Below, piece after piece: positions 26,872 through 35,268 of a stretch of DNA of 64,000 nt; the first letter of the stretch is position 1; the number at the start of each line of letters is the position of its first letter. A model generated the notes under the pieces. It ran no database searches. It worked only from the letters and a program-made list of their open reading frames with translations, and had not been told where the DNA came from. The stretch is from Cellulomonas shaoxiangyii (GTDB lineage: Bacteria > Actinomycetota > Actinomycetes > Actinomycetales > Cellulomonadaceae), in the NCBI RefSeq assembly GCF_004798685.1, contig NZ_CP039291.1:248001-312000 (forward strand). Reading direction: 5' to 3'. Both the position numbers and the translations under genes were made by a program.

Positions 26872-26877
26872 AACGTA
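26872..26877 (-). promoter_or_regulatory. candidate -10 for leaderless sbcDC transcript
   Basis: TACGTT on the minus strand is 6 nt before the sbcD ATG. That places the expected transcription start at or next to the start codon. No purine-rich ribosome site is present between them. Confidence 0.5.
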
Positions 26878-26938
26878 TCCGGGGGCACCGACACGGCCGC
26901 CGCCGCCGCGCCCGCCCCGCCGTGCAGGGGGTGTGAGA

Positions 26939-27352
26939 TCAGCCCTCGTCGTCGGGGATGAGGACGGACAGCCCGACCATGTCGAGCACCTCGCGCAGCA
27001 CCCGGTGCGGGTCGCGCAGGGTCACGGGGATGCCGGCCTCGGAGGCGGCGAGGTGCAGCTGCAGGACGAACGCCACGCCGGAGGAGTCGACGAACGTCGC
27101 CTCGGTCGCGTCGATGACGACCGGCAGGCCGCTCATCAGCGCCATGCCCATGGAGGCGCTCGCCTCGGCCCGCAGCGCGGCGTCGACCTCGCCGACGAGC
27201 CGCACGACCGCGCGGCCGTACTCGGCCTCGACACGGATCGCGTGCACGGGCGCGGGGTCCGCGGCGGCGACAGCGGGGTCGAGAGCCGGGTCCAGGACCG
27301 GGTCGGGCGTGGGGTCCGCGAGCGCGCGCACGGCGTCCCTCAGCTCCGTCAT
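26939..27352 (-). CDS. STAS-domain protein (anti-sigma-factor antagonist type)
   Basis: The 137-residue protein has about 37 disordered Asp/Pro/Ala-rich residues (repeats of DPxLDPA), then a STAS domain. The domain has the beta-strand RAVVRLVGEVDAAL and the key loop ATFVDSSGVAFVLQLH, whose Ser is the residue phosphorylated in SpoIIAA/RsbV homologues. Such proteins release sigma factors by binding RsbW-like kinases. No kinase or sigma gene is adjacent, so its partner lies elsewhere. AGGAGA precedes the ATG. Confidence 0.85.
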   Translation of the reverse strand: MTELRDAVRALADPTPDPVLDPALDPAVAAADPAPVHAIRVEAEYGRAVVRLVGEVDAALRAEASASMGMALMSGLPVVIDATEATFVDSSGVAFVLQLHLAASEAGIPVTLRDPHRVLREVLDMVGLSVLIPDDEG

Positions 27353-27537
27353 GGGTGGTGTCTCCTGCTTCTCGTCGACATCCCGGCACGTCTCTGGACC
27401 GGTCCGACGGCGCCGCCACGCTACCGGGCGCCCGTACGGCCGTCTCCCTCAACGCCGAACCTGCGCTCGACGTTCCCCGGACGCGCGTCTGCGCAGGTGG
27501 GACGCGTGCGCCGGCGCGGCGAGGGGCGTCCGGCGCG

Positions 27538-28044
27538 TCACTCCTCCGGGTCGGTGACGTCCGCGACCGTGGCGCTGAGCGCCTGCACGAGGTCGTCGCC
27601 GTCCAGCGTGAACCCGACGCCGTGGCCGCCACCGCCGATGGACACCCGGTGCCCGCGCACGCGCTCGTCCGCCACGACGGGCCACGTGTGGGTCGTGCCG
27701 AACGGGGTGATCGTGCCGCGCTCGTAGCCGGTCACGGCCAGCGCCGTCGCCGCGTCCGGCATCGACATCCGGTTGACGCCCAGCAGCGCGCGCAGCCGCG
27801 GCCACGCGATGGTCCGGTCGCCCGGCACGAGCACGAGCACGTAGTCGTCGTCGCCACGCCGCACGACGATCGTCTTCAGCAGGTCCGCGGGGGCGACGCC
27901 CCGGGCCGCCGCCGCCTCCGCGAGGGACGAGACGCGTCCGTGCCGGGTGCGCTCGTGGGTGACGCCCGCCGCGGCCAGGGCCTCCGCCGCGCGGCGCTCG
28001 CCGTCGGTCCGCAGGTCGTCGTCGCCGGTCGCGTGCTCGCTCAC
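27538..28044 (-). CDS. YbaK/EbsC-family aminoacyl-tRNA deacylase
   Basis: The 168-residue cytoplasmic protein has the YbaK/ProX fold pattern: LLKTIVVRRGDDDYVLVLVPGDRTIAWPRL with the conserved Lys of the active site, then a GYERGTITPFG segment and VSIGGGGHGVGFTLDGDDLV. Family members hydrolyse mischarged Cys- or Ala-tRNAPro. The Gly-rich loop GGGGH and the Gly-Thr-Ile-Thr-Pro-Phe-Gly segment are diagnostic. The GTG start lies 6 nt after TACCGT, suggesting a leaderless mRNA. A small gap separates it from the tail-anchored protein upstream. Confidence 0.85.
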   Translation of the reverse strand: MSEHATGDDDLRTDGERRAAEALAAAGVTHERTRHGRVSSLAEAAAARGVAPADLLKTIVVRRGDDDYVLVLVPGDRTIAWPRLRALLGVNRMSMPDAATALAVTGYERGTITPFGTTHTWPVVADERVRGHRVSIGGGGHGVGFTLDGDDLVQALSATVADVTDPEE

Positions 28045-28050
28045 GCGCCC

Positions 28051-28056
28051 ACGGTA
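28051..28056 (-). promoter_or_regulatory. candidate -10 for leaderless YbaK-family gene
   Basis: TACCGT on the minus strand lies 6 nt before the GTG start and matches the -10 spacing seen at several other genes in this window. Confidence 0.45.
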
Positions 28057-28064
28057 ACCAGACG

Positions 28065-28565
28065 TCAGAGGCCCAGCGCGAGCGCCAGCACGAGCAGCGG
28101 GACGACGACGGCCGCGACCGCACCGGCCACGAGCCAGCGCGCGGCCGTGCCCGCGCCGTCGCGGCCGGGTGCGTCCGGCTCCGGGGCACGGCGCGCGAAG
28201 GCCCCGACCCAGTCCTGCTCGGGGGTCCAGCGCTGCTCGGGCGCGGGGGCCGGGTGCGGGATCCACGCCGGCTCGGGCAGCCAGGTCGCGCCCCGCAGCG
28301 GGTCGGCGGACGGCTCGGGTGCCGACCGGCCCGCACGCCCCCCGTCGCCGCGGGTCCCGCCGCCGTCGTGCGCGGGCTGCGGCTGCGCGCTGCCGTCGGT
28401 GCGGTGCGGCGGTGCCCCGCCCGGGGGAGCCGCGGGCCGCCACGCCGCCGGGGGGCGGACCGGCAGGGCGGCGTCGTCGGCCCACGCGCGGGCGTGCGCG
28501 TCCCGCGGCTGCTGCGGGCCGTCGTGCGCGGGGGGCCAGGGTGCGTCGAGCACGTGCCCTCCCAT
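28065..28565 (-). CDS. proline-rich tail-anchored membrane protein
   Basis: The 166-residue protein has a hydrophilic Pro/Ala/His/Asp-rich body without fold-like patterning. It includes one short segment rich in aromatic residues (LPEPAWIPHPAPAPEQRW). A single hydrophobic helix closes the C-terminus (about residues 144-166, ending LALALGL). This suits a C-tail anchor with the body in the cytoplasm. No family is recognised. The ATG is chosen because the more upstream in-frame sequence is irregular. The gene is divergent from hrpA. Confidence 0.55.
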   Translation of the reverse strand: MGGHVLDAPWPPAHDGPQQPRDAHARAWADDAALPVRPPAAWRPAAPPGGAPPHRTDGSAQPQPAHDGGGTRGDGGRAGRSAPEPSADPLRGATWLPEPAWIPHPAPAPEQRWTPEQDWVGAFARRAPEPDAPGRDGAGTAARWLVAGAVAAVVVPLLVLALALGL

Positions 28566-28804
28566 CGTGGACGTCGGACGATCCGGACGAATCACCCGAC
28601 GCCCCAGCATGCCCTGCCCGGAGCCCCCGGGGGCACCGCGGCACCCGAACGTGTCACGCGCCGCGGTCACCGCGTGAGACCGGCGTCGGCGGGGGTTGTA
28701 CGCCCGCCGGCGACGGGCTCGACGCCGCGCACGCGTCCCCGGTCCGTGGCGGTCCGGGCTATGACCGCGCGGTGCGCGCCCCGGGCCTGGGAGGATGGGA
28801 CGCC

Positions 28805-31800
28805 GTGAGCACGACCGACCCCACCCCGAGCACGGACGAGCGCGCACCGCGCCGCCCGCGGGGTCGTCGTCCCCGCAGGGACGGCGAGGACCGCCGGTCC
28901 GGCGGCCGCCCGGACGCAGGGGGGTCGGACGCAGGTCGGTCGGACGCAGGTCACCCCGACGCAGGTCGCCCGGACGCAGGCCGCCCGGACGCAGGCCGCA
29001 GGGACGGAGGCGGGTCGGACGGCACCGCACCCGACGACCGCAGCGCCCCCGACGCGCCGCACGACGGCAGCACCCCGGACGCGCGGCGCGACCGCCGAGC
29101 CGACGACCGCCCAGCCGACGACCGCCGCACCCACGACCGCCGCACGCCCGACGACCGCAGCGACCGCCGGCCCCGCTCGGACCGCCGCGCCCGCGACGAG
29201 CACCGCCTCGCGCAGGCCGCCGAGCGCCGCGCCGCGGTGCAGCTGCCCCCGATCGTCTACCCCGAGCAGCTGCCGGTCTCGGCGCGCCGGGACGAGATCG
29301 CGGCCGCGATCCGCGACCACCAGGTCGTGGTCGTCGCGGGCGAGACGGGGTCGGGCAAGACCACGCAGCTGCCGAAGATCATGCTCGACCTGGGCCGCGG
29401 CCGGGCCGGGCAGATCGGCCACACGCAGCCCCGGCGCATCGCGGCGCGGTCGGTCGCGGACCGCATCGCCGACGAGCTGGGCACGACGCTCGGCGGCGTC
29501 GTCGGGTACCAGGTGCGGTTCACCGACGAGTCCTCAGACGAGACGCTCGTCAAGGTGATGACGGACGGCATCCTGCTCGCGCAGATCCAGCGGGACCCGA
29601 TGCTGCGCCGGTACGACACGCTCATCATCGACGAGGCGCACGAGCGCTCCCTCAACATCGACTTCATCCTCGGGTACCTCACGCGCCTGCTGCCGCAGCG
29701 GCCGGACCTGAAGGTCGTCATCACGTCGGCGACGATCGACTCGGCGCGGTTCGCGCGGCACTTCGCCGGCCCGCCGACCCCCGAGCACCCCGACGGCGTG
29801 CCCGCTCCCGTCGTCGAGGTCAGCGGGCGGACGTACCCGGTGGACATCCGGTACCGGCCGCTGACGGGTGACGGCGGCGAGGACCGGGACATGGTCACCG
29901 GCATCACCGACGCGGTGGACGAGCTCATCGCGGAGGGCCCCGGCGACGTGCTGGTGTTCCTGTCCGGCGAGCGGGAGATCCGGGACGCCGAGGAGGGCCT
30001 GCGCGGCTCGCTCGGCACCCGCGCGACGGACCCGCGGCACCCGCAGGCGGTGGAGCTGCTGCCGCTGTACGCGCGGCTGTCCGCCGCCGAGCAGCGGCGG
30101 GTCTTCGAGCCGCACTCGACCCGCCGGGTCGTGCTCGCGACCAACGTCGCGGAGACGTCGCTGACCGTCCCCGGCATCGCGTACGTCGTCGACCCCGGGA
30201 CCGCGCGCATCTCGCGGTACTCGAAGGCGACGAAGGTGCAGCGGCTGCCGATCGAGCCGATCTCGCAGGCGTCGGCCAACCAGCGCTCGGGGCGGTCCGG
30301 GCGCCTGTCGCCGGGCATCGCGATCCGGCTGTACTCGGAGGAGGACTTCGCGTCCCGGCCGCAGTACACCGAGCCGGAGATCCTGCGCACGTCGCTGGCG
30401 TCCGTGATCCTGCAGATGATCTCCGTGGGGGTCGTGCGCAGCCCCGACGAGGTCGTGGAGTTCCCGTTCGTCGACCCGCCGGACGTGCGCGCGGTCCGCG
30501 ACGGCGTCGCGCTGCTCACCGAGCTCGGCGCGCTCGAGGTGCGCGACGGCCGCACGCGCCTGACCGAGACGGGCCGCGCGCTCGCGCAGATCCCGGTCGA
30601 CCCGCGCATCGCCCGCATGGTCGTCGAGGCGGGCCGCCGCGGTGTCGCGCGGGAGGTCGTCGTCATCGCGGCCGCGCTGTCGATCCAGGACCCGCGCGAG
30701 CGCCCCGCGGAGCAGCGCGACGCCGCCGACCTGATGCACCGGCGCTTCGCCGACCCGAGCAGCGACCTGCTCAGCTACCTCAACCTGTGGACGTACCTGC
30801 GCGAGCAGCAGCACGCGCTCTCGGGCTCGGCGTTCCGGCGCATGTGCAAGGCCGAGCATCTGCACTACCTGCGCGTGCGCGAGTGGCAGGACGTCGTCAC
30901 GCAGCTGCGCGACCTCACCAAGCCGCTCGGCATCGCGGCGAAGGGCGCGCCGACGCCCGTCTCCGACGAGGTCGTCGCCGCGCGCGCCGCGGCGGAGGCG
31001 GCCGGCGGGGACGGCGGCCGGGGGCGGCGCGGGCCCGCGGGGGCGCCGGTGCAGGAGGTCGTCGAGCCGACGACGCCCGCAGGTGCGGCCGAGGGCACGC
31101 GGACGCGCTGGTCGTGGGACGGCGACGCGATCCACCAGGCGATCCTGTCGGGCCTGCTCTCGCAGGTCGGCATGCAGCTCGCGACCGAGGTGCAGGCGAC
31201 CGGCAAGGACGCGAAGGGCCGCGGACGGGCGCAGTCGGACCGTCGGGCGCGCAACGAGTACCTCGGCGCGCGCGGCGCCCGGTTCGCGCTCTTCCCCGGG
31301 TCCGGGCTGTCGAAGCGGCCGCCGGCGTGGGTCATGGCGGCCGAGCTCGTCGAGACGTCCCGGCTGTGGGCGCGCGACGCCGCGCGCATCCGCCCGGAGT
31401 GGGCCGAGGAGCTCGGCGCGCACCTCGTGAAGCGCACGTACTCCGACCCCACCTGGTCGACGCGGCAGGGCGCCGCGATGGTCGTCGAGAAGGTGCTGCT
31501 CTACGGCGTGCCGATCGTCGCGGACCGTCGCGTGCTGCTCGGCAAGGTCGACCCCGCGGGCGCGCGCGAGCTGTTCCTGCGGCACGCGCTCGTGCAGGGC
31601 GAGTGGACGACCCACCACGCGTTCTTCCACGAGAACCGCCGCCTGCTCGCCGAGGTGGGCGACCTGGAGGCGCGCACGCGCAGCCACCTCGTCGTGGACG
31701 ACGACGTGCTGTTCGACTTCTACGACGAGCGCGTCCCGGACGACGTCGTCTCCGCGCGCCACTTCGACCGGTGGTGGAAGGACGCGCGCCGCCGCGACCC

Positions 31801-33451
31801 GGACCTGCTGTCGTTCACGCGCGAGCTGCTCGTCGGGTCGGACACGGCCGTCGACGAGCGCGCGTTCCCGTCGCGCTGGCCGCAGGGCGAGCTGTCGTTC
31901 CCGCTGACCTACCAGTTCCAGCCCGGCACCGAGGCCGACGGCGTGACCGTGCACATCCCGCTGCCGCAGCTGCCGCGGGTGCGGCCCGAGGGCTTCGACT
32001 GGATGGTGCCCGGCCTGCGTGCCGAGCTGCTCACGGCCACGATCCGCGCGCTGCCGAAGGCCGTGCGCGTGCAGCTCGTGCCCGCGCCGGACGTCGCCCG
32101 GTCCGTCGACGCGTGGATGGCCGAGCACGTCGCGACGTGGGAGGACACCGTCCGCGCCGCCGACGCCGCGCCGTCGTTCCGGGAGATGTTCGCCCGCGCC
32201 GTGCGCGCGCTGCGCGACGTCGAGGTGCCGCCCGACGCGGTCGACGAGGACAAGCTCCCGCCGCACCTGCGCATGACGTTCCGGGTCGTCGGCGAGCGCG
32301 GCGGCGTCGTCGACGAGGGCAAGAACCTGCTGGTCCTGCAGCGCCGCAACGCCGACCGGGCGCAGGACGCGGTGTCGTCGGCGGTGCGCAGCGCCGTGCG
32401 GGCCGCGATGGAGGAGGCGATGGCGGCGACCGGCGCGTCGGCGGGTCCGGTCGCCGCGGCCGCGGACGGCGGTGCGCCGGCGGGGCGTCGCGCCGCGGGT
32501 CCGCGACCGTCCGACCGGGCGCCCGCACCGGGCGTCGACCTCGAGCGCACGGGCCTGACGTCGTGGCCCGACCTGCCCGGTCCGCTGCCGGACGTCGTCG
32601 AGGCGCCGTCCGCCGCGGGCGGTGCCGTGCGCGCGTACCCGACGCTCGTCGAGGAGACCACGGGCGGGCGCGCGTCCGTCGCGCTGCGCGTGCTCGCCGA
32701 CGCCGCCGTCGCGGAGGCCGCCGCCCGGCGAGGGCTGCGCCGGCTGCTCGTGCTCGACGCGGGCCTGCCCCCCGGGCGCGTGACGAGCCGGTGGACGGGC
32801 CCGCAGGCGCTCGCGCTCGCGGCGTCGCCGTACCCGTCGACGGAGGCGCTGGTCACCGACGTGCAGCTCGCGTCCGTGGACCGGCTCATGGCCCGCCACC
32901 TGGGCGGCCGGTCGCCGCGCGAGGTCCGCGACGCGGACGCGTACGCCGCGCTGCGGGCGGACGTCCGCGGGGGCCTGGAGGACGACGTGCACCGCGTGGT
33001 CGGCGACCTCGTGGGCGTGCTCACGGCGTGGCGCGAGCTCGACGCCGACGTGCGGGCGTCGACGAGCCTCGCGCTGCTGTCCACCGCGCAGGACGTGCGC
33101 GAGCAGGCCGCCGCGCTGGTCCACGACGGGTTCGTCTCCGAGGTCGGCGCGGACCGGCTCCCGCAGCTCGTCCGGTACCTGCGCGCGGCCCGGCACCGGC
33201 TCGGCAAGGCGGGGGAGAACCCGCACCGGGACGCCGACCTCGCGTGGCAGGTGCACGACGTGCTCGAGCAGTACGAGGCGGTCCGGGCCCGGCTCGCCGC
33301 GGCGTCGCCCGACCCGGCGCGGGCGCGCGCGCTCGACGACGTCCGGTGGCTGATCGAGGAGCTGCGCGTGAGCCTGTTCGCGCAGCAGCTCGGCACGCCG
33401 GTGCCCGTCTCGCCCACCCGCATCCGCAAGGCGCTCGCGGCGATCGGCTGA
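28805..33451 (+). CDS. hrpA: HrpA-type DEAH-box ATP-dependent RNA helicase
   Basis: The 1548-residue protein is longer than typical HrpA (about 1300). The extra length is an N-terminal, highly charged, repeat-containing tail of about 130 residues, then linker. The helicase core has GETGSGKTTQLPKI near residue 180, the DEAH box DEAHERS near 276, SATIDS, and the C-terminal RecA lobe with ETSLTVPGIAYVVDPG and QRSGRSGRLSPG. The HrpA-specific domain, including DUF3418-like sequence, runs to the end (RYLRAARHRL...). HrpA acts on mRNA and ribosomes. The GTG start is set by GGAGG 10 nt upstream. No other gene is co-directional within 90 nt. Confidence 0.95.
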   Translation: MSTTDPTPSTDERAPRRPRGRRPRRDGEDRRSGGRPDAGGSDAGRSDAGHPDAGRPDAGRPDAGRRDGGGSDGTAPDDRSAPDAPHDGSTPDARRDRRADDRPADDRRTHDRRTPDDRSDRRPRSDRRARDEHRLAQAAERRAAVQLPPIVYPEQLPVSARRDEIAAAIRDHQVVVVAGETGSGKTTQLPKIMLDLGRGRAGQIGHTQPRRIAARSVADRIADELGTTLGGVVGYQVRFTDESSDETLVKVMTDGILLAQIQRDPMLRRYDTLIIDEAHERSLNIDFILGYLTRLLPQRPDLKVVITSATIDSARFARHFAGPPTPEHPDGVPAPVVEVSGRTYPVDIRYRPLTGDGGEDRDMVTGITDAVDELIAEGPGDVLVFLSGEREIRDAEEGLRGSLGTRATDPRHPQAVELLPLYARLSAAEQRRVFEPHSTRRVVLATNVAETSLTVPGIAYVVDPGTARISRYSKATKVQRLPIEPISQASANQRSGRSGRLSPGIAIRLYSEEDFASRPQYTEPEILRTSLASVILQMISVGVVRSPDEVVEFPFVDPPDVRAVRDGVALLTELGALEVRDGRTRLTETGRALAQIPVDPRIARMVVEAGRRGVAREVVVIAAALSIQDPRERPAEQRDAADLMHRRFADPSSDLLSYLNLWTYLREQQHALSGSAFRRMCKAEHLHYLRVREWQDVVTQLRDLTKPLGIAAKGAPTPVSDEVVAARAAAEAAGGDGGRGRRGPAGAPVQEVVEPTTPAGAAEGTRTRWSWDGDAIHQAILSGLLSQVGMQLATEVQATGKDAKGRGRAQSDRRARNEYLGARGARFALFPGSGLSKRPPAWVMAAELVETSRLWARDAARIRPEWAEELGAHLVKRTYSDPTWSTRQGAAMVVEKVLLYGVPIVADRRVLLGKVDPAGARELFLRHALVQGEWTTHHAFFHENRRLLAEVGDLEARTRSHLVVDDDVLFDFYDERVPDDVVSARHFDRWWKDARRRDPDLLSFTRELLVGSDTAVDERAFPSRWPQGELSFPLTYQFQPGTEADGVTVHIPLPQLPRVRPEGFDWMVPGLRAELLTATIRALPKAVRVQLVPAPDVARSVDAWMAEHVATWEDTVRAADAAPSFREMFARAVRALRDVEVPPDAVDEDKLPPHLRMTFRVVGERGGVVDEGKNLLVLQRRNADRAQDAVSSAVRSAVRAAMEEAMAATGASAGPVAAAADGGAPAGRRAAGPRPSDRAPAPGVDLERTGLTSWPDLPGPLPDVVEAPSAAGGAVRAYPTLVEETTGGRASVALRVLADAAVAEAAARRGLRRLLVLDAGLPPGRVTSRWTGPQALALAASPYPSTEALVTDVQLASVDRLMARHLGGRSPREVRDADAYAALRADVRGGLEDDVHRVVGDLVGVLTAWRELDADVRASTSLALLSTAQDVREQAAALVHDGFVSEVGADRLPQLVRYLRAARHRLGKAGENPHRDADLAWQVHDVLEQYEAVRARLAAASPDPARARALDDVRWLIEELRVSLFAQQLGTPVPVSPTRIRKALAAIG
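28911..29010 (+). repeat. 15-bp coding minisatellite in the hrpA N-terminus
   Basis: GACGCAGG recurs at exactly 15-nt spacing at 28913, 28928, 28943, 28958, 28973 and 28988, with a variant GACGGAGG at 29003. The repeat is in frame and encodes DAG plus two variable residues per unit, so gain or loss of copies would keep the frame. Confidence 0.85.
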
Positions 33452-33531
33452 GGCCGGCGGGCGACGACGCCCGGACCGCGCACGTCGGCCGCGTCGGACG
33501 GTGCCGGTGGGTCCGGCGCGCAGGACGCGGG

Positions 33532-33537
33532 CAGGAT
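33532..33537 (+). promoter_or_regulatory. candidate -10 for leaderless PIN-domain gene
   Basis: CAGGAT lies 6 nt before the ATG of the PIN-like gene. It matches the spacing of -10 elements at other leaderless starts, although its first base is C rather than T. Confidence 0.35.
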
Positions 33538-33543
33538 GGCGGC

Positions 33544-33945
33544 ATGACCCGCTACGCCATCGACCACCTCGTCGCCGTCGAGCTCGCCCGGGACGGGGTC
33601 GTCGTGCCCGAGGAGCACCAGCTCGTCGGGCCGACGCTGCTGCGCTCCCACGTGCTCGGCTACCTGTACCGGGCCGTGCGCGCCGGCGTGCTGCCGGAGG
33701 CGGAGGGGCGGCGGCTGCTCGACGGCGTCACGACGACGAGGATCCGGCTGCTGGGCGACCGCGTCTCGCGGGCGGCCGCCTGGCGCATCGCCCACGAGCT
33801 GGGCTGGTCCGACACCGCCGACGCCGAGTACCTCGCCGTCGCACAGCTCCAGGCCGACGCGTTCGTCACGCTCGACCCCGTGCTCCGCACCGCCGCCGCG
33901 GGCCGCGTGCCGCTCGCCGACGTCGAGGACCTCTACCCGTCCTGA
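33544..33945 (+). CDS. PIN-domain protein (VapC-like ribonuclease fold), without adjacent antitoxin
   Basis: The 133-residue protein resembles PIN-domain nucleases. An acidic residue sits on the first strand (YAIDHLVAVEL, Asp7). A helix LRSHVLGYLYRAVRAG follows, and the C-terminal half has SDTADAEYLAVAQLQADAFVTLDPVLRTAA, where Asp/Glu residues and the TxDxxL-like strand align with the metal site of VapC proteins. The usual N-terminal Asp is at position 7 rather than 4-5. The 92-nt gap upstream has no room for a normal antitoxin gene, and none follows. It may be a solitary PIN protein or have a distant antitoxin. Confidence 0.7.
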   Translation: MTRYAIDHLVAVELARDGVVVPEEHQLVGPTLLRSHVLGYLYRAVRAGVLPEAEGRRLLDGVTTTRIRLLGDRVSRAAAWRIAHELGWSDTADAEYLAVAQLQADAFVTLDPVLRTAAAGRVPLADVEDLYPS

Positions 33946-34008
33946 GCGCAGCACGCGGGCGCGGGCCGGTCGCGGGGCCGGCCGGTTGCGGCCGCCCCGC
34001 CGCGGGAC

Positions 34009-34014
34009 GAGCAT
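34009..34014 (+). promoter_or_regulatory. candidate -10 for leaderless dehydrogenase-like gene
   Basis: GAGCAT lies 6 nt before the ATG at 34021, with no ribosome site between. It is a weak match to TANNNT. Confidence 0.3.
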
Positions 34015-34020
34015 CGCCGG

Positions 34021-35247
34021 ATGACGGACCCGCGCGAGCACGACCTCGTCCTGTTCGGCGCGACGGGGTTCGTGGGGAGGCTCGTCGCGGCGCACGTCGC
34101 CGAGCACGCCCCGCCGGGCCTGCGCGTCGCGCTCGCGGGCCGCACGCGGGCCAAGGTCGAGGACGTGCGCGCCGCCCTGCCCGCGGCGGCCCGCGACTGG
34201 CCCGTCGTCGTGGCGGACACCGCCGACCCGGCGTCGCTCGCCGCGATGGCCGCGTCCGCGCGGGTCGTGGTGAGCACCGTCGGCCCGTACCTGCGCCACG
34301 GCCTGCCGGTCGTCGGCGCGTGCGCGCGGGCCGGGACCCACTACGCCGACCTGACCGGGGAGGTGCCGTTCGTGCGCCGGGCGATCGACCGGTACGACGC
34401 GGTCGCCCGGGCGTCGGGCGCGCGGCTCGTGCACGCGTGCGGGTACGACGCGGTGCCGTCCGACCTCGCCGTCCTCGCGCTGCACCGCCGGGTCGCGGCG
34501 GACGACGCGGGGGCGCTGCGCGACGTGCGGCTCGTCGCGACCGCCCGCGGGGGCGTGAGCGGCGGCACGGTCGCCTCGATGCGGGGGATCGTGCAGCAGG
34601 CCGCCCGCGACGCGCGGATCCGCCGGCTGCTGGCGGACCCGCACGCGCTGAGCCCCGACCGCGACGCCGAGCCCGACGTCCCGCAGCCCCCGGACACCCC
34701 GGCGCCCGGCCGCACGGTCGACGGCGGCTGGGTCGCGGCGTCCCCGATGGCGTCGTTCAACACGCGCGTCGTGCGCCGCAGCAACGCGCTGCAGGGCTGG
34801 GCGTACGGGCGCACGCTGCGCTACGGCGAGGTCGCGGGCACGGGCCGGGGTGCGCGCGGCGCCGCGGCGGCCGCGGGCCTGACCGTGGGGCTGGGCGTGC
34901 TCGCCGGGGCGGTCCTCCTCCCGCCGACGCGTGCGCTGCTCGACCGCGTCCTGCCCGCCCCGGGCGAGGGGCCGGACGAGGAGACGCGCCGCACCGGCCG
35001 GTTCCGCATGGACGTGCACGCCGTCACGACGACCGGCCGGCAGTACCGCGCGCTCGCGGCGGGCAGCGGGGACCCGGGCTACGCCGCCACGGCCGTGATG
35101 CTCGGCGAGGCGGCCCTCGCGCTGGCCCTCGACCAGGACCGCCTCCCGGACGCGGCCGGCTCGCTCACGCCCGCGACGGCCCTGGGTGACGTGCTCGTCG
35201 AGCGCCTGCGCGCCGCGGGCCAGACGTACGAGGCGACACCCCGCTGA
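34021..35247 (+). CDS. saccharopine dehydrogenase NADP-binding family protein (enoyl reductase-like)
   Basis: The 408-residue protein has an N-terminal Rossmann domain: VLFGATGFVGRLVAAHVAEH (GxTGFxG, residues 11-30), GRTRAKVEDV, and VVSTVGPYLRHGLPVVGACARAGTHYADLTGE. These match the saccharopine-dehydrogenase-like trans-acting enoyl reductases known from mycobacterial glycolipid synthesis. The active residues of true saccharopine reductase are not recognisable, so lysine metabolism is unlikely. The segment at about 281-303 is hydrophobic, as in related membrane-associated proteins. No polyketide synthase is nearby. Its substrate is unknown. Confidence 0.82.
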   Translation: MTDPREHDLVLFGATGFVGRLVAAHVAEHAPPGLRVALAGRTRAKVEDVRAALPAAARDWPVVVADTADPASLAAMAASARVVVSTVGPYLRHGLPVVGACARAGTHYADLTGEVPFVRRAIDRYDAVARASGARLVHACGYDAVPSDLAVLALHRRVAADDAGALRDVRLVATARGGVSGGTVASMRGIVQQAARDARIRRLLADPHALSPDRDAEPDVPQPPDTPAPGRTVDGGWVAASPMASFNTRVVRRSNALQGWAYGRTLRYGEVAGTGRGARGAAAAAGLTVGLGVLAGAVLLPPTRALLDRVLPAPGEGPDEETRRTGRFRMDVHAVTTTGRQYRALAAGSGDPGYAATAVMLGEAALALALDQDRLPDAAGSLTPATALGDVLVERLRAAGQTYEATPR

Positions 35248-35268
35248 CGCCCCCGGCGGGGACTCGGG

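Noticed and set aside
28911..29010. Regular 15-bp repeats as a possible CRISPR array
   Set aside because: There are no unique spacers of 25-40 bp, the units are contiguous and in frame in hrpA, and no cas genes are present.
33544..33945. A complete VapBC toxin-antitoxin module
   Set aside because: The space before and after has no antitoxin-like gene with a ribosome site or promoter.
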